Source of the DNA: Pohlia nutans | Taxonomy: Eukaryota; Streptophyta; Bryopsida; Bryales; Mniaceae | NCBI GenBank assembly: GCA_022496805.1 | Contig: CM040103.1 | Coordinates: 514,001 to 578,000, forward strand | Direction: 5' to 3' | Length of the DNA stretch: 64,000 nucleotides | In this document: positions 10,359-22,700 of the stretch, one piece after another | Layout: each line of letters begins with the position of its first letter | Position numbering within the stretch: position 1 is the first letter of the stretch | Translations under genes and position numbers: made by a program | The notes under the pieces: generated by a model | The model's database searches: none | Told to the model about the DNA's origin: nothing | Seen by the model: only the letters and a program-made list of their open reading frames with translations

Positions 10359-11986
10359 CAGTGACTGTCAAAACTGAGTACGAAATAGCTTAGTCTACCT
10401 TTAGCCATTCATATTTTATAATTTACTGCATTTAATGCCAAATCAGTTGACGGCACAAGTATACATTCAAGTAAATGATGTGGCTACCAAATTACAAGTC
10501 CAGCAATGCAAAATGATTTGAGAAAGATATAGATCAAAGTAAATTAGCTCTAAAACTCAGTTATGCTCACACTTGGATTACGCGGTGAATGCTACAAATT
10601 TGACATGCACAAGTGGTTTTCTGGGTCTATTTTTTTGGATGGGCATGTTCTTGGCCTTCACATTTATAATTGTGTCCCTATTTAGTGCACATCATGTATG
10701 CAAATTGAGCAAAATGGTTTCATTAAGGTCTCTCTCTGTTGTTGATAGAAAGCAGATAGAAGAAGCTACTTTAGAAAAGTTGAGGAGGGGTGAAAGTACT
10801 AGAAATGTTGCTAGAGACTTACAAGTATCCCAAAGTTGGGTTGCACAATTTCGTAAGCAACATTTGAGTGAGTTGAGTGATGTGAATCGCAGTTTTGGTG
10901 GCAGGCCATAGGTGTACAGTGCAGCTGATCGCAGGGCTTGTGTGAGAGAAATCACTATAGGTGGCTTAGAAACTGCACACAAAGTTGGAAATTACTTGAG
11001 AGGAGCTTCATGTTGGTATGAGTGATAGTACTGTGAGGAGAATGTTACGAAAAGCAGGTTTGAAATGTGAAGTGAAGCAAAAGAAACCAAAGCTCACACT
11101 TCTTCAAATTAAAGGACAATTAGAATTTGCTAGACGTCATTGCCATTGGACTGATGATGATTGGGATTGTGTAGTATTTTCTGATGAAACAAAAATCAAC
11201 CGATTTTACTCTGATGGTCGCAGTTGGTGTTGGTTTCGTGATGGACAGAGTAGAAGTGCTGGAATGGTGCAACAAACTGTCAACTTTGGAGGTGGGGGAG
11301 TGATGATGTGGGGTTGCATGACTCCGAGTGGCCTTGGTATGATGTGTAGGATTGAGGGAAGAATGGATCAGTACATGTATAGAGAAATTTTAGAGCGAGA
11401 ACTGGTTCATACACTGCATACATACAATCTAGATCCTGCCAATTTGATTTTTCAACAGGATAATGACCCAAAGCATACATCCAAGAGTGTGCGCCGTTGG
11501 CTGAATTCGCAAGAATTCACTCTTTTGAAGTGGCCGGCGCAATCTCTAGACTTGAATCCGATCGAACATTTGTGGGCAACTTTAAAACGTCGACTCAACC
11601 AATATGAGAGACCTCCCAAAGGAATGTTAGAATTGTGGGAGCGTGTTGAGGATTGTTGGGCTTCAATTACTCCCAGTGAGTGTAAGAACTTGTATAAAAG
11701 CATGCTTAAGCGCATTGCAGCTGTTATAGTTGCTAAGGGTAGGTGGACAAATTTTTAACTTTGTTCCAGCTAATGTGAGCAAAACTGAGTTTTGGACTGA
11801 ACTTCACTTTACTTTTTTTTTAACATGCATACATGTGTGTAATAGACCTCAATCCCCATGGAAGTATGACTGATTGCAATGGTAATCCTGTGCAATTTAT
11901 GGTTTCATTTTTGACGCATCCAATTTCCCTACATTGTTTGTTAAATTTCAGTAAGCTGTGTTCGTACTCAGTTTTGGCAGTCACTG
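10359..11986 (+). mobile_element. Tc1-like transposon (1628 bp), TA target duplication, inserted in a copy of the palindromic repeat
   Basis: The ends are inverted repeats beginning CAGTGACTGYCAAAACTGAG with one mismatch over the first 26 bases, and similarity persists to about 35 bp. TA flanks both ends (10357-10358, 11987-11988). Left of the element the host repeat reads up to ACACCATA and right of it the same repeat resumes with TATGGTGCGTTCCCGTTCTT, so the insertion site is exact. Tc1/mariner elements move by cut-and-paste at TA. The element carries one broken transposase gene. Confidence 0.92.
10714..11758 (+). pseudogene. Tc1-like DD34E transposase, broken by a stop and a frameshift
   Basis: The N-terminal part from ATG 10714 encodes a paired-type helix-turn-helix (GESTRNVARDLQVSQSWVAQ) and hits TAG at 10909-10911; the frame continues open to about 10998, where a one-base shift is needed to enter the long frame that ends at 11758. 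The catalytic part has all three acidic residues: the first Asp in VVFSDETKI, the second in FQQDNDPKH and the Glu in LNPIEHLW, with 34 residues between the last two, so DD34E (Tc1 branch rather than the DD39D plant mariner-like type). The GGGGVMMWGCMT motif between them is also typical. Two lesions mean it is probably not autonomous now. The frame is open upstream to 10573, but ATG 10714 fits Tc1 starts better. Confidence 0.9.
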
Positions 11987-11988
11987 TA

Positions 11989-12970
11989 TATGGTGCGTTC
12001 CCGTTCTTTCTACCCACAGGTGGTAATGTCCAAAGATGGTATATGACCCACTTAGCAGCACTTCCCCAAACAGACTCTTCATTCACGCTGGCCCTTGGGA
12101 CCAGAGTTTCTCTCGGGATTCAGTGATTGTTCTACATGCAGTTAACTATGTAGCGTAGCAGTGAGCTGGGGTCTTTTCTGCAAGTTCTAAGGGTGTACGC
12201 ATCTCCTTTGGTGTTGCTCATTTCCTCTTGGGACTACAAGCTCGAATTAAAGGTTCAGAATTAGACCTCATATCGGTCACTTGGTGGTCATTGTGTAGAC
12301 TATTAATTCAGATGCTTTTCTTTCCACAGGGTTCACAGGAGCACTCTATGGTGCGAGACACGAGGAATTGAATGCGAGAAAGCGAGGGGTTTGATGCTTT
12401 AAGGTGGTTGTTGAGGAGAAGGTGTGGATTGGAATTTGTAGAAATGGCAACGAATGGCTTTGCCTGGTGGGGAGTTTCTGGTGTTTTTAGGGTTCATAAT
12501 GAGACGTAATCTAGTCGAGAGTGTCAGTTTCGTGTGGCAGTGAACTTTGCGCTTCTTGCAAGCGGTGTAAGCGGTCGTGAACGTGTAGAGAGATAGGGTT
12601 TGTTTTTGTCGACTTTGCTGGTGACGTTGCTGATTCATTTCTCTGGACTTCCGTTTCCAATGATCAGATTCTCGCGCTAAAGCTACAGTGTCGGTATTTT
12701 TGAATTGCTGGTAAGAGCTGAATGGTGTTTTGGATCATACCCTGTTGCAGGTTTGTCAGTGGCGTTTGCAAGTAATCACCAAACGGATTTTGAATTGACT
12801 GGTTGTTTCTGTAGAAGGCAACTCAGAGTAGTACAGCTGGTTTATGTTGTCTTTAGCTAATTATCGAATTGGTGATTGTGTTCTTTTTGCAGTACGCTCT
12901 TCGGGTAGAACGTCGATGCCCAATCTAGTGGATTCTCACGCTTGACGATTTGTTTCTTCCGAAAAACGAA
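11989..12970 (+). other. Remainder of the split palindromic repeat and probable leader of the PPR gene
   Basis: Up to about 12040 this is the second half of the repeat split by the Tc1-like element. The remainder is non-coding with several good 3' splice sites (for example TTTCCACAG near 12330 and TTCTTTTTGCAG near 12892), consistent with 5' untranslated exons and introns of the gene starting at 12971. No other gene seen. Confidence 0.4.
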
Positions 12971-15900
12971 ATGCATTCAGTTGTGGTTTCAGACTGGCGG
13001 GCAGCGTCGGCGCTTGATGCCATCACCGCGAGCACCTCGTATTCTACAAAATATTTGGGGCCTCCTTCTATTTCAACTCGTCAGCAAAGACATGCAGCCA
13101 AAGCTTGTGGACGTTCTTTTCGAATAAGAGGCGCCTGTGGAAACTGGCAACGGATCAACCTTGTGCAAAAAGCTCTTCCACAACTCCAGGTTTGGCCTCT
13201 TTCCGGTCGCGCCTTCAGGTTGAAAGTTGAGGATTCTTTCAAATTCTTAGCGAGCCATAAAGACCGTCGGAGCATCAAGATGAGGCTCATTTCTTATGTT
13301 GGATATACACCTTTGCGGGCGGAAAGAAAGATTTGTCAGTCAGCTTCTTGATTAAATTGCCTTGTGTACAATTAAGGTGGTGATCACGGGTGAGCACTTG
13401 CTCGGAAGGCAATGCTTGATATCTAGGTTGTTACATTTTCCCCAAAGTAGCAGCACGTGAACTTGGTCGACTGAACCCCGAACCCTGACCCCAGTATTGA
13501 TAGGAAGGTGTGCTTGAGCTCTGCTACTAGTGTGCTTTTTGAAAAACTGTTGGGCTTTTTGTGAGCAGGATGTGCGTGCGAACACACTGTTCAAGTCTCC
13601 ATGGCCTGTCTACCCTTTGTTATCCGTGCTCTTGTGCCCTCATGGAGGACGTAGTGGACAAATTAGGTGTTTATCGACATCATCGGTTTGGAGAAGATCA
13701 TCCACGCGTGCCGAAGCTCCAGGTGTGTGACAGGCTCTCGTGGAATGAGGTGGATGGGATTTGTCTTCCCCGGAGAGAACGTGACTGACATGAAGTGTGT
13801 TGCACTTGCCTCAGACAAAGCTGAGCGGACTGAAGAACTTTGGGAAGAGTACTTTGCGGATCCTTCCCAGTGGTGGGACAACAGAGTTGACAAGGTATCC
13901 CAGGACTGCCAGTGGGTTGATGCTAGAAAGTGGATGTGAGCCTTGGATCAGACACGTGAGGTGGATATTTCTTAGTTGTACAAAGGATGTGGGCACTAGG
14001 CAAGCATAGGTATTGTGCTTTGTGTACTTTGGAGTGGAGTCTGATCACTGGAGTGTTGAAAAAAATGTTGTCCTTGATTGTTGAGTGTTGGGTGCAGATT
14101 AACCGGGCTTAAATATGCGTCACATGTTGCATATTTGATGGTGGGTTGTGGTGCCTACAGAGGAACCCCAGATCACCTGACTTCAAACATAAGGTGAAAA
14201 GAGAAGCGCTGTGGCTAGATGGCTGGAAAACTCCAACTTGGGTGAAGGCAAGACTCAAATTAGTCACTCAGGGCACATCTCATTCTCATGCTGTTGGTAT
14301 TAAGCACATTCGGAGCACAAGTACCACAAGTGAAGCGCTTGCTGTTCTGGAGAATCTACTCCAACAAGGCATCACCATAGACTCGTACATGTATGTTGAA
14401 GTTTTGAAGCGGTGCTTGAAGCAAAAAGACCTTATGGCGGCCAAGCAGGCCCATGAATGCATCATCAAGAGTGGAATGGAGCAAAATGTACATGTGGCGA
14501 ACAACCTTTTGAGTGTGTACATCAGATGTGGGAGGCTGCAGTATGCACGCCGAGTGTTTGATAAACTTCTGAACAAGAATGTTTATAGTTGGACCATCAT
14601 GGTTGGAGGTTATGCTCAGCACAATTGTGCTAAAGATGCACTGGAAGTTTTCAATCAAATGCGCCAAGAAGGTGTGCAGCCAGATGAAGTTACTTACTTG
14701 AGCATCCTGAAGGCATTTGCCAGTCCAGCAGCTTTGAAATGGGGTAAAGAGCTTCATACCCTCATCAGACACGATGGCCTTGAATCAGATCTGCGTGTAG
14801 GGACTGCGCTTCTTCAAATGTATGCAAAGAGTGGCAGCATTGATGATGCCATACGAGTTTTTGACAGAATGGAGGAACGTGATGTGGTCGCATGGAGCGT
14901 GATGATTGGTGGACTTGCAGACCATGGACGTGGGCATGAGGCATATGAATGTTTCCTTCGAATGCGAAGAGAGGGCTGTGTACCAGACTCAATCACGTAT
15001 GTGAGCATTTTGAATGCATGTGCAAGTGCGGGTGCTTTAGAGTGGGTGAAGGATGTGCACAGCCATATCCTGGCAGATGGATTGGAGTCGGATTTGCGTG
15101 TAGCTAATGCGATTATTCACATGTATGCAAAGAGTGGCAGCATCGATGATGCCATACGAGTTTTTGACAGAATGGAGGAGCATGATGTCATCACATGGAA
15201 CGTGATGATTGGTGGACTTGCGGACCATGGACGCGGGTGTGAGGCATATGAATGTTTTCTTCAAATGCGAAGAGAGGGCTGTGTACCAAACGCAATCACG
15301 TATGTGAGCATTTTGAATGCATGTGCAAGTGCGGGTGCGTTAGAGTGGGTGAAGGACGTGCACAGCCGTATTCTAGCAGCTGGATTGGAGTCAGATTTGC
15401 GCGTGGCGAGTGCTCTTGTTCACATGTATGCAAAGAGTGGCAGCATTGATGATGCCGTACGAGTTTTTGACAGAATGGAGGAACGTGATGTGGTCACATG
15501 GAGCGTGATGATTGGTGGACTTGCAGACCATGGACGTGGGCATGAGGCATATGAATGTTTCCTTCGAATGCGAAGAGAGGGCTGTGTACCAGACGCAATC
15601 ACGTATGTGAGCATTTTGAATGCATGTGCAAGTGCGGGTGCGTTAGAGTGGGTGAAGGATGTGCACAGCCATATCCTGGCAGATGGATTGGAGTCGGATT
15701 TGCGTGTAGCTAATGCGATTATTCACATGTATGCAAAGAGTGGCAGCATCGATGATGCCATACAAGTTTTTGACAGAATGGAGGAGCATGATGTCATCAC
15801 ATGGAACGTGATGATTGGTGGACTTGCAGACCATGGACGCGGGTGTGAGGCATATGAATGTTTCCTTCGAATGCGAAGAGAGGGCTGTGTACCAAATGCA

Positions 15901-17625
15901 ATCACGTATGTGAGCATTTTGAATGCATGTGCAAGTGCGGGTGCGTTAGAGTGGGTGAAGGACGTGCACAGCCATATCCTGGCAGATGGATTGGAGTCGG
16001 ATTTGCGCTTGGCCAGTGCGCTCGTCCACATGTATGCAAAGAGTGGCAGCATCGATGATGCTGTACGAGTTTTTGACAGAATGGAGGAACGTGATGTGGT
16101 CACATGGAACGTGATGATTGGTGGACTTGCAGACCATGGATGTGGGCGTGAGGCATATGAATGTTTCCTTCGAATGCGAAGAGAGGGCTGTGTACCAGAC
16201 TCAATCACGTATGTGAGCATTTTGAATGCATGTGCAAGTGCGGGTGCGTTAGAGTGGGTGAAGGATGTGCACAGCCATATCCTGGCAGATGGATTGGAGT
16301 CGGATTTGCGTGTAGCTACTGCGATTATCCACATGTATGCAAAGAGTGGCAGCATGGATGATGCTGTACGAATTTTTGACAGAATGGAGGAACGTGATGT
16401 GGTCACATGGAACGTGATGATTGGTGGACTTGCAGACCATGGACGCGGGTGTGAGGCATATGAATGTTTCCTTCGAATGCGAAGAGAGGGCTGTGTACCA
16501 AACGCAGTCACGTATGTGAGCATTTTGAATGCATGTGCAAGTGCGGGTGCGTTAGAGTGGGTGAAGGATGTGGACAGCCATATCCTGGCAGCTGGATTGG
16601 AGTCGGATTTGCGTGTAGCTAATGCGATTATTCACATGTATGCAAAGAGTGGCAGCATCGATGATGCTGTACGAATTTTTGACAGAATGGAGGAACGTGA
16701 TGTCATCACATGGAGCGTGATGATTGGTGGACTTGCAGACCATGGACGTGGACACGAAGCCCTGGAAGTCTTTAGAAGACTGATTGCTGATGGTGTGAAA
16801 CCTGACGAGTACTCATTTGTGGCAGTGTTGTCGGCCTGTAGTCATGCAGGCCTTGTTGATGAAGGCCGTCGGCTCTTTCGGGTTATGATGCAGGATTATG
16901 GCATGGAACCTACTGTGTTTCATTATGGTTGCATGGTGGATCTTCTTGGGCGGGCAGGAAACTTAGAGGAAGCAAAGCTCTTTATTGATAACATGCCAGT
17001 TGAAGCAGGTGCAGCTACTTGGGGAGCTTTGCTTGGTGCTTGTAGAAGTCATGGTAATGTGGAGTTGGGCGAACTTGCTGCTAAAGAGGTTCTTAAGTTG
17101 GAACCGGAGGGTGCCGCTCCATACGTGCTCCTCTCCAACATCTATGCTGCCGCTGGCCAGTGGGATCAGGTGTCATCAATACGGTGTATGATGCAGGAAA
17201 GAGGTATTCGCAAGGAGCCAGGGATTAGCTGGATTGAGATTAATAACAAGATTCATCGCTTTGTTGTAGGAGATACCTCTCACCCAGAAGCAAAGCAGAT
17301 CTATGCTGTGCTGGATAACTTGACCAAAAAGTTAAGGGCTGAAGGTTACATTCCTGATACTCGGCTTGTATTGCGCAATATTGATGAGGAGGACAAAGAA
17401 CTTGCTCTTTGCTCTCACAGTGAAAAGCTAGCTATTGCTTATGGCATGATGCACACGCCTCTGGAAAAGCCAATTCGTGTATACAAGAATCTTCGGGTGT
17501 GTTCAGATTGCCATACAGCAACCAAGTTCATCTCTAAGGTGACTGGACAGGAGATTGTGGCCAGGGATGCCAATCGCTTTCACCACTTCAAAGATGGCGT
17601 CTGCTCTTGTGGTGATTATTGGTAA
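12971..17625 (+). CDS. PLS-class pentatricopeptide repeat protein with DYW domain and an N-terminal OSB-type PDF motif
   Basis: Organellar RNA-binding, C-to-U editing-type factor (family knowledge). Model: exons 12971-13189, 13569-13722, 13815-13894, 14161-17625; all phases close, giving about 1305 residues. Exon 1 is Ser/Arg/Ala-rich like an organelle transit peptide. Exons 3-4 join to give LWEEYFADPSQWWDNR...RNPRSPDFKHK...EALWL, the PDF motif of plant organellar single-stranded DNA-binding proteins. Then come P-L-S repeat triplets of 35+35+31 residues, seven of them near-identical at the MYAKSG motif, E/E+ regions (ATWGALLGACRSHGNVELGE; ISWIEI), and a complete DYW domain with HSEKLA, CSDC, HHFKDG and terminal CSCGDYW. 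The final exon has no in-frame ATG before about 14389, so upstream exons are required. The 5' exons are the least certain part. Confidence 0.85.
14780..16752 (+). repeat. Tandem 303-bp coding repeat (about 6.5 copies) in the PPR gene
   Basis: The string ATGTATGCAAAGAGTGGCAG recurs at 14818, 15121, 15424, 15727, 16030, 16333 and 16636, an exact 303-bp period (101 codons, one P-L-S triplet). Copies differ by only a few bases, pointing to recent duplication or gene conversion. Variants alternate (EERD...WSV then EEHD...WNV; GHEAY...VPD then GCEAY...VPN), so the first four copies look like a duplicated 606-bp unit. Confidence 0.97.
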
Positions 17626-19739
17626 CGGGGTTGGATATTTTCAGACTGAAAGTTGTCGGGAGATGTGCAAGATGCTAGAAAGTGCGCCATTGGTATTAGT
17701 TACATGGTTTGCCATTTGTTTTATCTTTGCATGTTCTTGGAGTTTCTTTATTAAATAGTATCGGTTGGTTCGCAGTTAATTGTCTCAATGATTATTGAAT
17801 GAGATAGTTTTGTTTTTGTTTATGTTTATTTTCTACAGTTGGTTTTTCGGGTTTGTTGGTTGGAAGTTTATTCCTTTGAGAAATAACATATAGTGGAAAT
17901 TGAAATGGTTCTTTGAGCAGAGCTTGTTGATTGTATGGTGTGTTTTTTTTCTTGTCTTTTCGGAAGGAGCTATACAAAGGAGAAGAGGTTGTCCAACTTT
18001 AAGTTGCTTAAACCCTAAACCTTAAACCCTAACTTGAAAATGTTATGCTTGATAACTAGAGGTACCATGTACTAGTCTTGAGTAGTGTATTATCGTATTC
18101 AACAAAGCAAGGGGCAAATCCAATATTGTTCCAGCTCCTTAATCTATGCCCTCGAGTCCCGCTTCTTGTTTTCCTAGGTCACTCTGCATTGAATGCAATG
18201 AAAGTGTACACCTAGTGAGGCAGAGTGGTGAAATTGGGAGCTTTGCATGAGGGTGAGAAATATTGTTTATGATCAATATGAATGGAGACTAGAGATGATC
18301 ATACTACTACACACTTCAGTGCATTCACTACTTGTATTGTAGATGATAGTACTCCAAAATCCTATACTATAGTAATTGGAAGTTATATACCTGTACTTCA
18401 AAAATAGCAAGTGCTAAAAAGTTGGCACTCATGTACTTGTTGGTTATCATCTACATCAGTAATGAATCCAAATTACATTCAATAAAGAGTATATTTGCTT
18501 TATTTGCTAAATCTACTATTTTATTGTCTTATAAAAATCAAATACAACTAAATTAGTGTTCTTTAAGAGTGCATCGTAGTATACTCACATCCACAAAGCC
18601 TGGATTCATTCAAAAGATATTGTGAAATTTTTATTGACATAATTTCATTACAATTTAAGTAGCGACGCTAGCGTGAGGCTAAATGGAGAGCAATACTTAC
18701 ATTCAAGGTTTCTAACATTCAACTTCCATGTCCTCTGTTGCGACCATTCCACACTACAATCACCACACCTGAAATTGCGAGTAATAACATGAAATCTTGA
18801 TGCCACCCAACCCGCCTCGCGAATATAGTAAAAAACCTACGGACCCTTAGAAACGCAATCATCATATCTTCCACAATGCCAACACAGAACCAACAGTTCT
18901 CCTCATAGAAAGAAAGAAACGGAGAAGTTCAAAAGCAACAAGGATTCGAAGGTGAACAAACGAGTTCAAGAGGCATCACTACAGAGCTATACAAGAGAAA
19001 AAGAAGTTCCAATGGCAATGCAACATCGAGGAAGCGAAAAATAAATGTTTGGGAGAACGTTGTGTGGTTTTGGCGGGAAGAGAAATGATGACCTTAAGCC
19101 ACTTTCTGATATTCAAAGTTCATGAACGTGGATGGAGGACTTCATCCTACATCCGTAATTGGGGCACGAGGTTCAGGGCTCAAGGGTCCAAAGTTTAGGA
19201 TTAAGAGTTTTTGGATTTGGAATTTTACGGTTTGGATTTTAGGGTCTAGGGTTTAGGGCACTGGAATTTTAGGGGATTTAGAGTTTAGGGTTTAGGGTTT
19301 AGAGTTTAGGGCAATTATGCTAGCGTGTAAGCCGTTCCTATTGTTGACAACAGGGAAGTCTTGATGATGGACTTTGCATAGGGTCTGGATCCTAGGAAAT
19401 GATCGGTTGAAGTTGTTGACCAATACAAAGTAGAGATGAGAATTGAGAAGGGTCCTCAGATGTGCATGTTGCAATGTGAGGCAATTGAATTTTTATCTGT
19501 ATCATGTCTGTTCATTCGAGGTCCTGCTGAAAGAAACTTGGCAACTCACCAACTATGTATATAACAAGTTATTAATTAGCATGAACACTATGCTAGATCA
19601 ACTTCAAGTTCTCGAAACCTGATGAGAAAACTACACTAACCAAGACTATAACAGGATATCTGTATACCACATCAATGTCCACGACCAAATTGGATACCCG
19701 AGTATATGAACAGGAAATCCTGACTGCTTGGCAGCGCGT
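17626..19739. other. Spacer between PPR gene and AP4M, with short telomere-like tracts
   Basis: 3' flank of both converging genes. Short degenerate arrays of the plant telomere unit occur at 18007-18031 (CCCTAAA form) and about 19235-19313 (TTTAGGG form, mixed with TTTAGAG). They are too short and degenerate for a telomere. No gene seen. Confidence 0.6.
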
Positions 19740-22700
19740 TCATGTGCGGATGACGTAAGAGTTTGCCAGTGTCACATATCGGACCCACCTATGAGGATTG
19801 TAAGCTTTTGTTTTCTTCACAATCTGCAAATACTTTACCTGCATTGACGTATCCACCAGATTTTAGAAGTCCTTGGTTGATAGGATGGACAAGTAGGGCA
19901 GCCCAAGAGGTCTGCAGCACAACTATTCTAAAACCCTTAACAGGATCATACAGCAAGCATCCGAAATCGTTTGCTAACTACAATGATCAAAAGTGATTTC
20001 CGCCACAACATTTTCACACACAAGTTTTGAAAGCATTGTGGGGCTCATTTATTTGGAAGTAGGATGGTACCTGGAGCTTCGAAGCGTTGTACATGGGGAT
20101 CGTGAATGTCATGCTAATAGGCCCAGCTTCCTTCTTGATGTTAACTGCATCATATCACAAAACACAAATTCACAAAATTACAACATAACCGTCGGATAAT
20201 GGAGGGGATGTATTGTTAAGAGGATTGTTCTACTTAATAAGATGCACAAGCTATTTGATAATTTTCTCATTTGAATGACGTGTTTAGGGTGATGCAACAC
20301 GTACCATTCCTTTCTTGTAACAAAGTCAGCTTAGCTGTCAGCACATGATCGGAGCCTCCAACAATCTGGTCCATAGTCAACAACCTTGTTACAACTCAGA
20401 GCTCAGGTGATGAAAGATAGCAATAGGCACACTACTTACCAAAATTCAATTCAGTATCAGTGAAGGATAACCTGAGCCACCACAACATCAATAATTACAT
20501 GTGAAAGAGGTACCACCGACACTACATTATGAAACTCCTGAACAGCAGCATTGAAAAGTTGGGGTTCATTTTATCAACTCGATAATGTTTTAGATTGTGC
20601 ACTAGCCAGGCACATCAATTTTCACATTATCTCGAGATCTCTAGGTCAATACATGTCTGATTGATATCGGAACTCGGAAAAAGATTTATATTAGCCGAAT
20701 GTGTCTACCTTTCGACAACACCATTCCATAACTTTGGTAGATTCTTTGAAGTCCGTGGTCTGACCAACAGCCCCTTCCTCCTGTACAAAGCTAACTCTAC
20801 AACACCCACCAAAACCTATCAAAGCCTCAGAAAACAATCAAAGACATCACTTGATGATACTACACCAGATCAGGCTACAAAGACCTCCACCAAAAGACAT
20901 CACCAGCTATGGTTTGCTTCATGAAACTTTCTAGTTACATTCCAGGGCTGATACTGGTGTTCTCAACTGAGAACAAGAGGTGACTGACATTTTCAATCCA
21001 TTATGTAGATCTCCATACCTTGTGGTGGTCTTTGGCAGAGGCACCCGCAAGACTACCATATTTGCTGTAATATTAGATGCAAAGTCAGCACGAACTTTCA
21101 AGCGCACCTCAGCCTGGAGATTTCAGACCACTGTAAGGACCTGGCATATTATTAAAACCAAAAGACCCCAAAAGCAATAACTATACCAAAACTGTTCAAC
21201 CACAAATATAAATTGCAATAGCAGACTTCAAAATACCATATAAGCTGATATATACTTGCCACCAAACTTCCTAAACTGGACACAAACCAAAGATACAGAC
21301 CATTGGACTACGATCTAAGCTAGAGGTACCTTAAATGGTCCCTTCTCTTCAATCACAGGATACACCTTGAATGGAGGTTTAAACTCTTGCATCATTCGAT
21401 AGTTCATTATTGGAAACTCGCCATCGGATGGAACCTGTACCCATAAACAGCTGATATTGTAAGCCAAATAGTAAAGAGAGAGCATAAAAAGCATATTAAT
21501 CATACAAAAATTGAGTATGACGATGTGAAATTTTTCCAACTCAAGGATAAACAATATTGCACTAAGTGCACCAAAGGACTCACCAAAGTAAGAGCACGTT
21601 CTGATTCAAAGTCATCAAGCCGCACAGATTCATGAAAGTTGCAATCATCCAAAACCACAAGGCCAACTCCAGTTCCAACACTGTAATCCGGAGCTGCATG
21701 ATAATAAGCAAGATATCAGATTAGCACCATATAACCAGATGAAAAGGTGTCCTTATCCTACGATTAGGATAAATTCCACATGTTTCTTGGAAACCAGGCC
21801 GAGGTATGAGTTATCATTCCACTGATACTCTTCATTGTGGTCCAATTCAAAAATTTGGCGCTTAGGCTTGCACCATATAGATGCCATCTCATGTTTATGA
21901 TATTAGGCCAGTTCTGTTATCTGGAAGCCTTGGTACCTATTTCAGCTCTGAACCAATCACAATTTTAAAATTCAAGTTCATGTTCTAATTGAGCTACAGC
22001 CCTCAGACACTGCATTTATAGACTATGATTCTGGTATGTTGAAATGATAGAACTGATACACTTCCATGCAATACTGCAACATTAACGAGCACAGATACCA
22101 AAATGCACGACATTGTGATATAGATCAAATGATTTCTGTAAAGTTCCAAGTAGCATCACGATTTTGGTATGAGGTGAAAAAGGAGTGAACATGAGAAAAC
22201 CATAACTAACCAAAGCTGTTACTGCTGCTGCGGACCCCAACAGCAAGGTCTTCATTCAATCCAACTTTGATTTCCGGATTTCCTGTCAAGTAACTCTTCA
22301 TTTGGATAGTTCCATCTATCTCAGATGTCAAGACATAGCCCTGTGCCAAAACCGTTCCACTTTCAGGTTCTCTACAGAGAACTGACCCATGATCAACTTG
22401 CCCACACCAAATCAGCATATATTATAGCACCCTCAGATAAAATCTGACACCTCAGCGCCATCTAATGTTTGCAAATAAATCAGGATAATTTCTAGCAGGT
22501 AGAGAAGATACCAACACATCCTTTGATATTTCCAAAAATGGCCTCAGTATCGACCAAAATGCATATGACAGCAATATTATGCAACAAAACTGTTTGTGAA
22601 TCCATCCATGAGAGAAAACCAAGGACACTACACAAGACTGCATTGAAAAGCGCAGAAATGTGAACATAGTGAGGGAGAAGCAACGCTTACACTCGCATTG

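Noticed and set aside
15723..16523. Long minus-strand open frame across the PPR repeats
   Set aside because: It is the antisense shadow of the 303-bp repeat, repeating with the same period and lacking any family motif.
18007..19313. Telomere-like TTTAGGG/CCCTAAA tracts
   Set aside because: Short and degenerate, flanked by ordinary genes; interstitial repeats and not a chromosome end.
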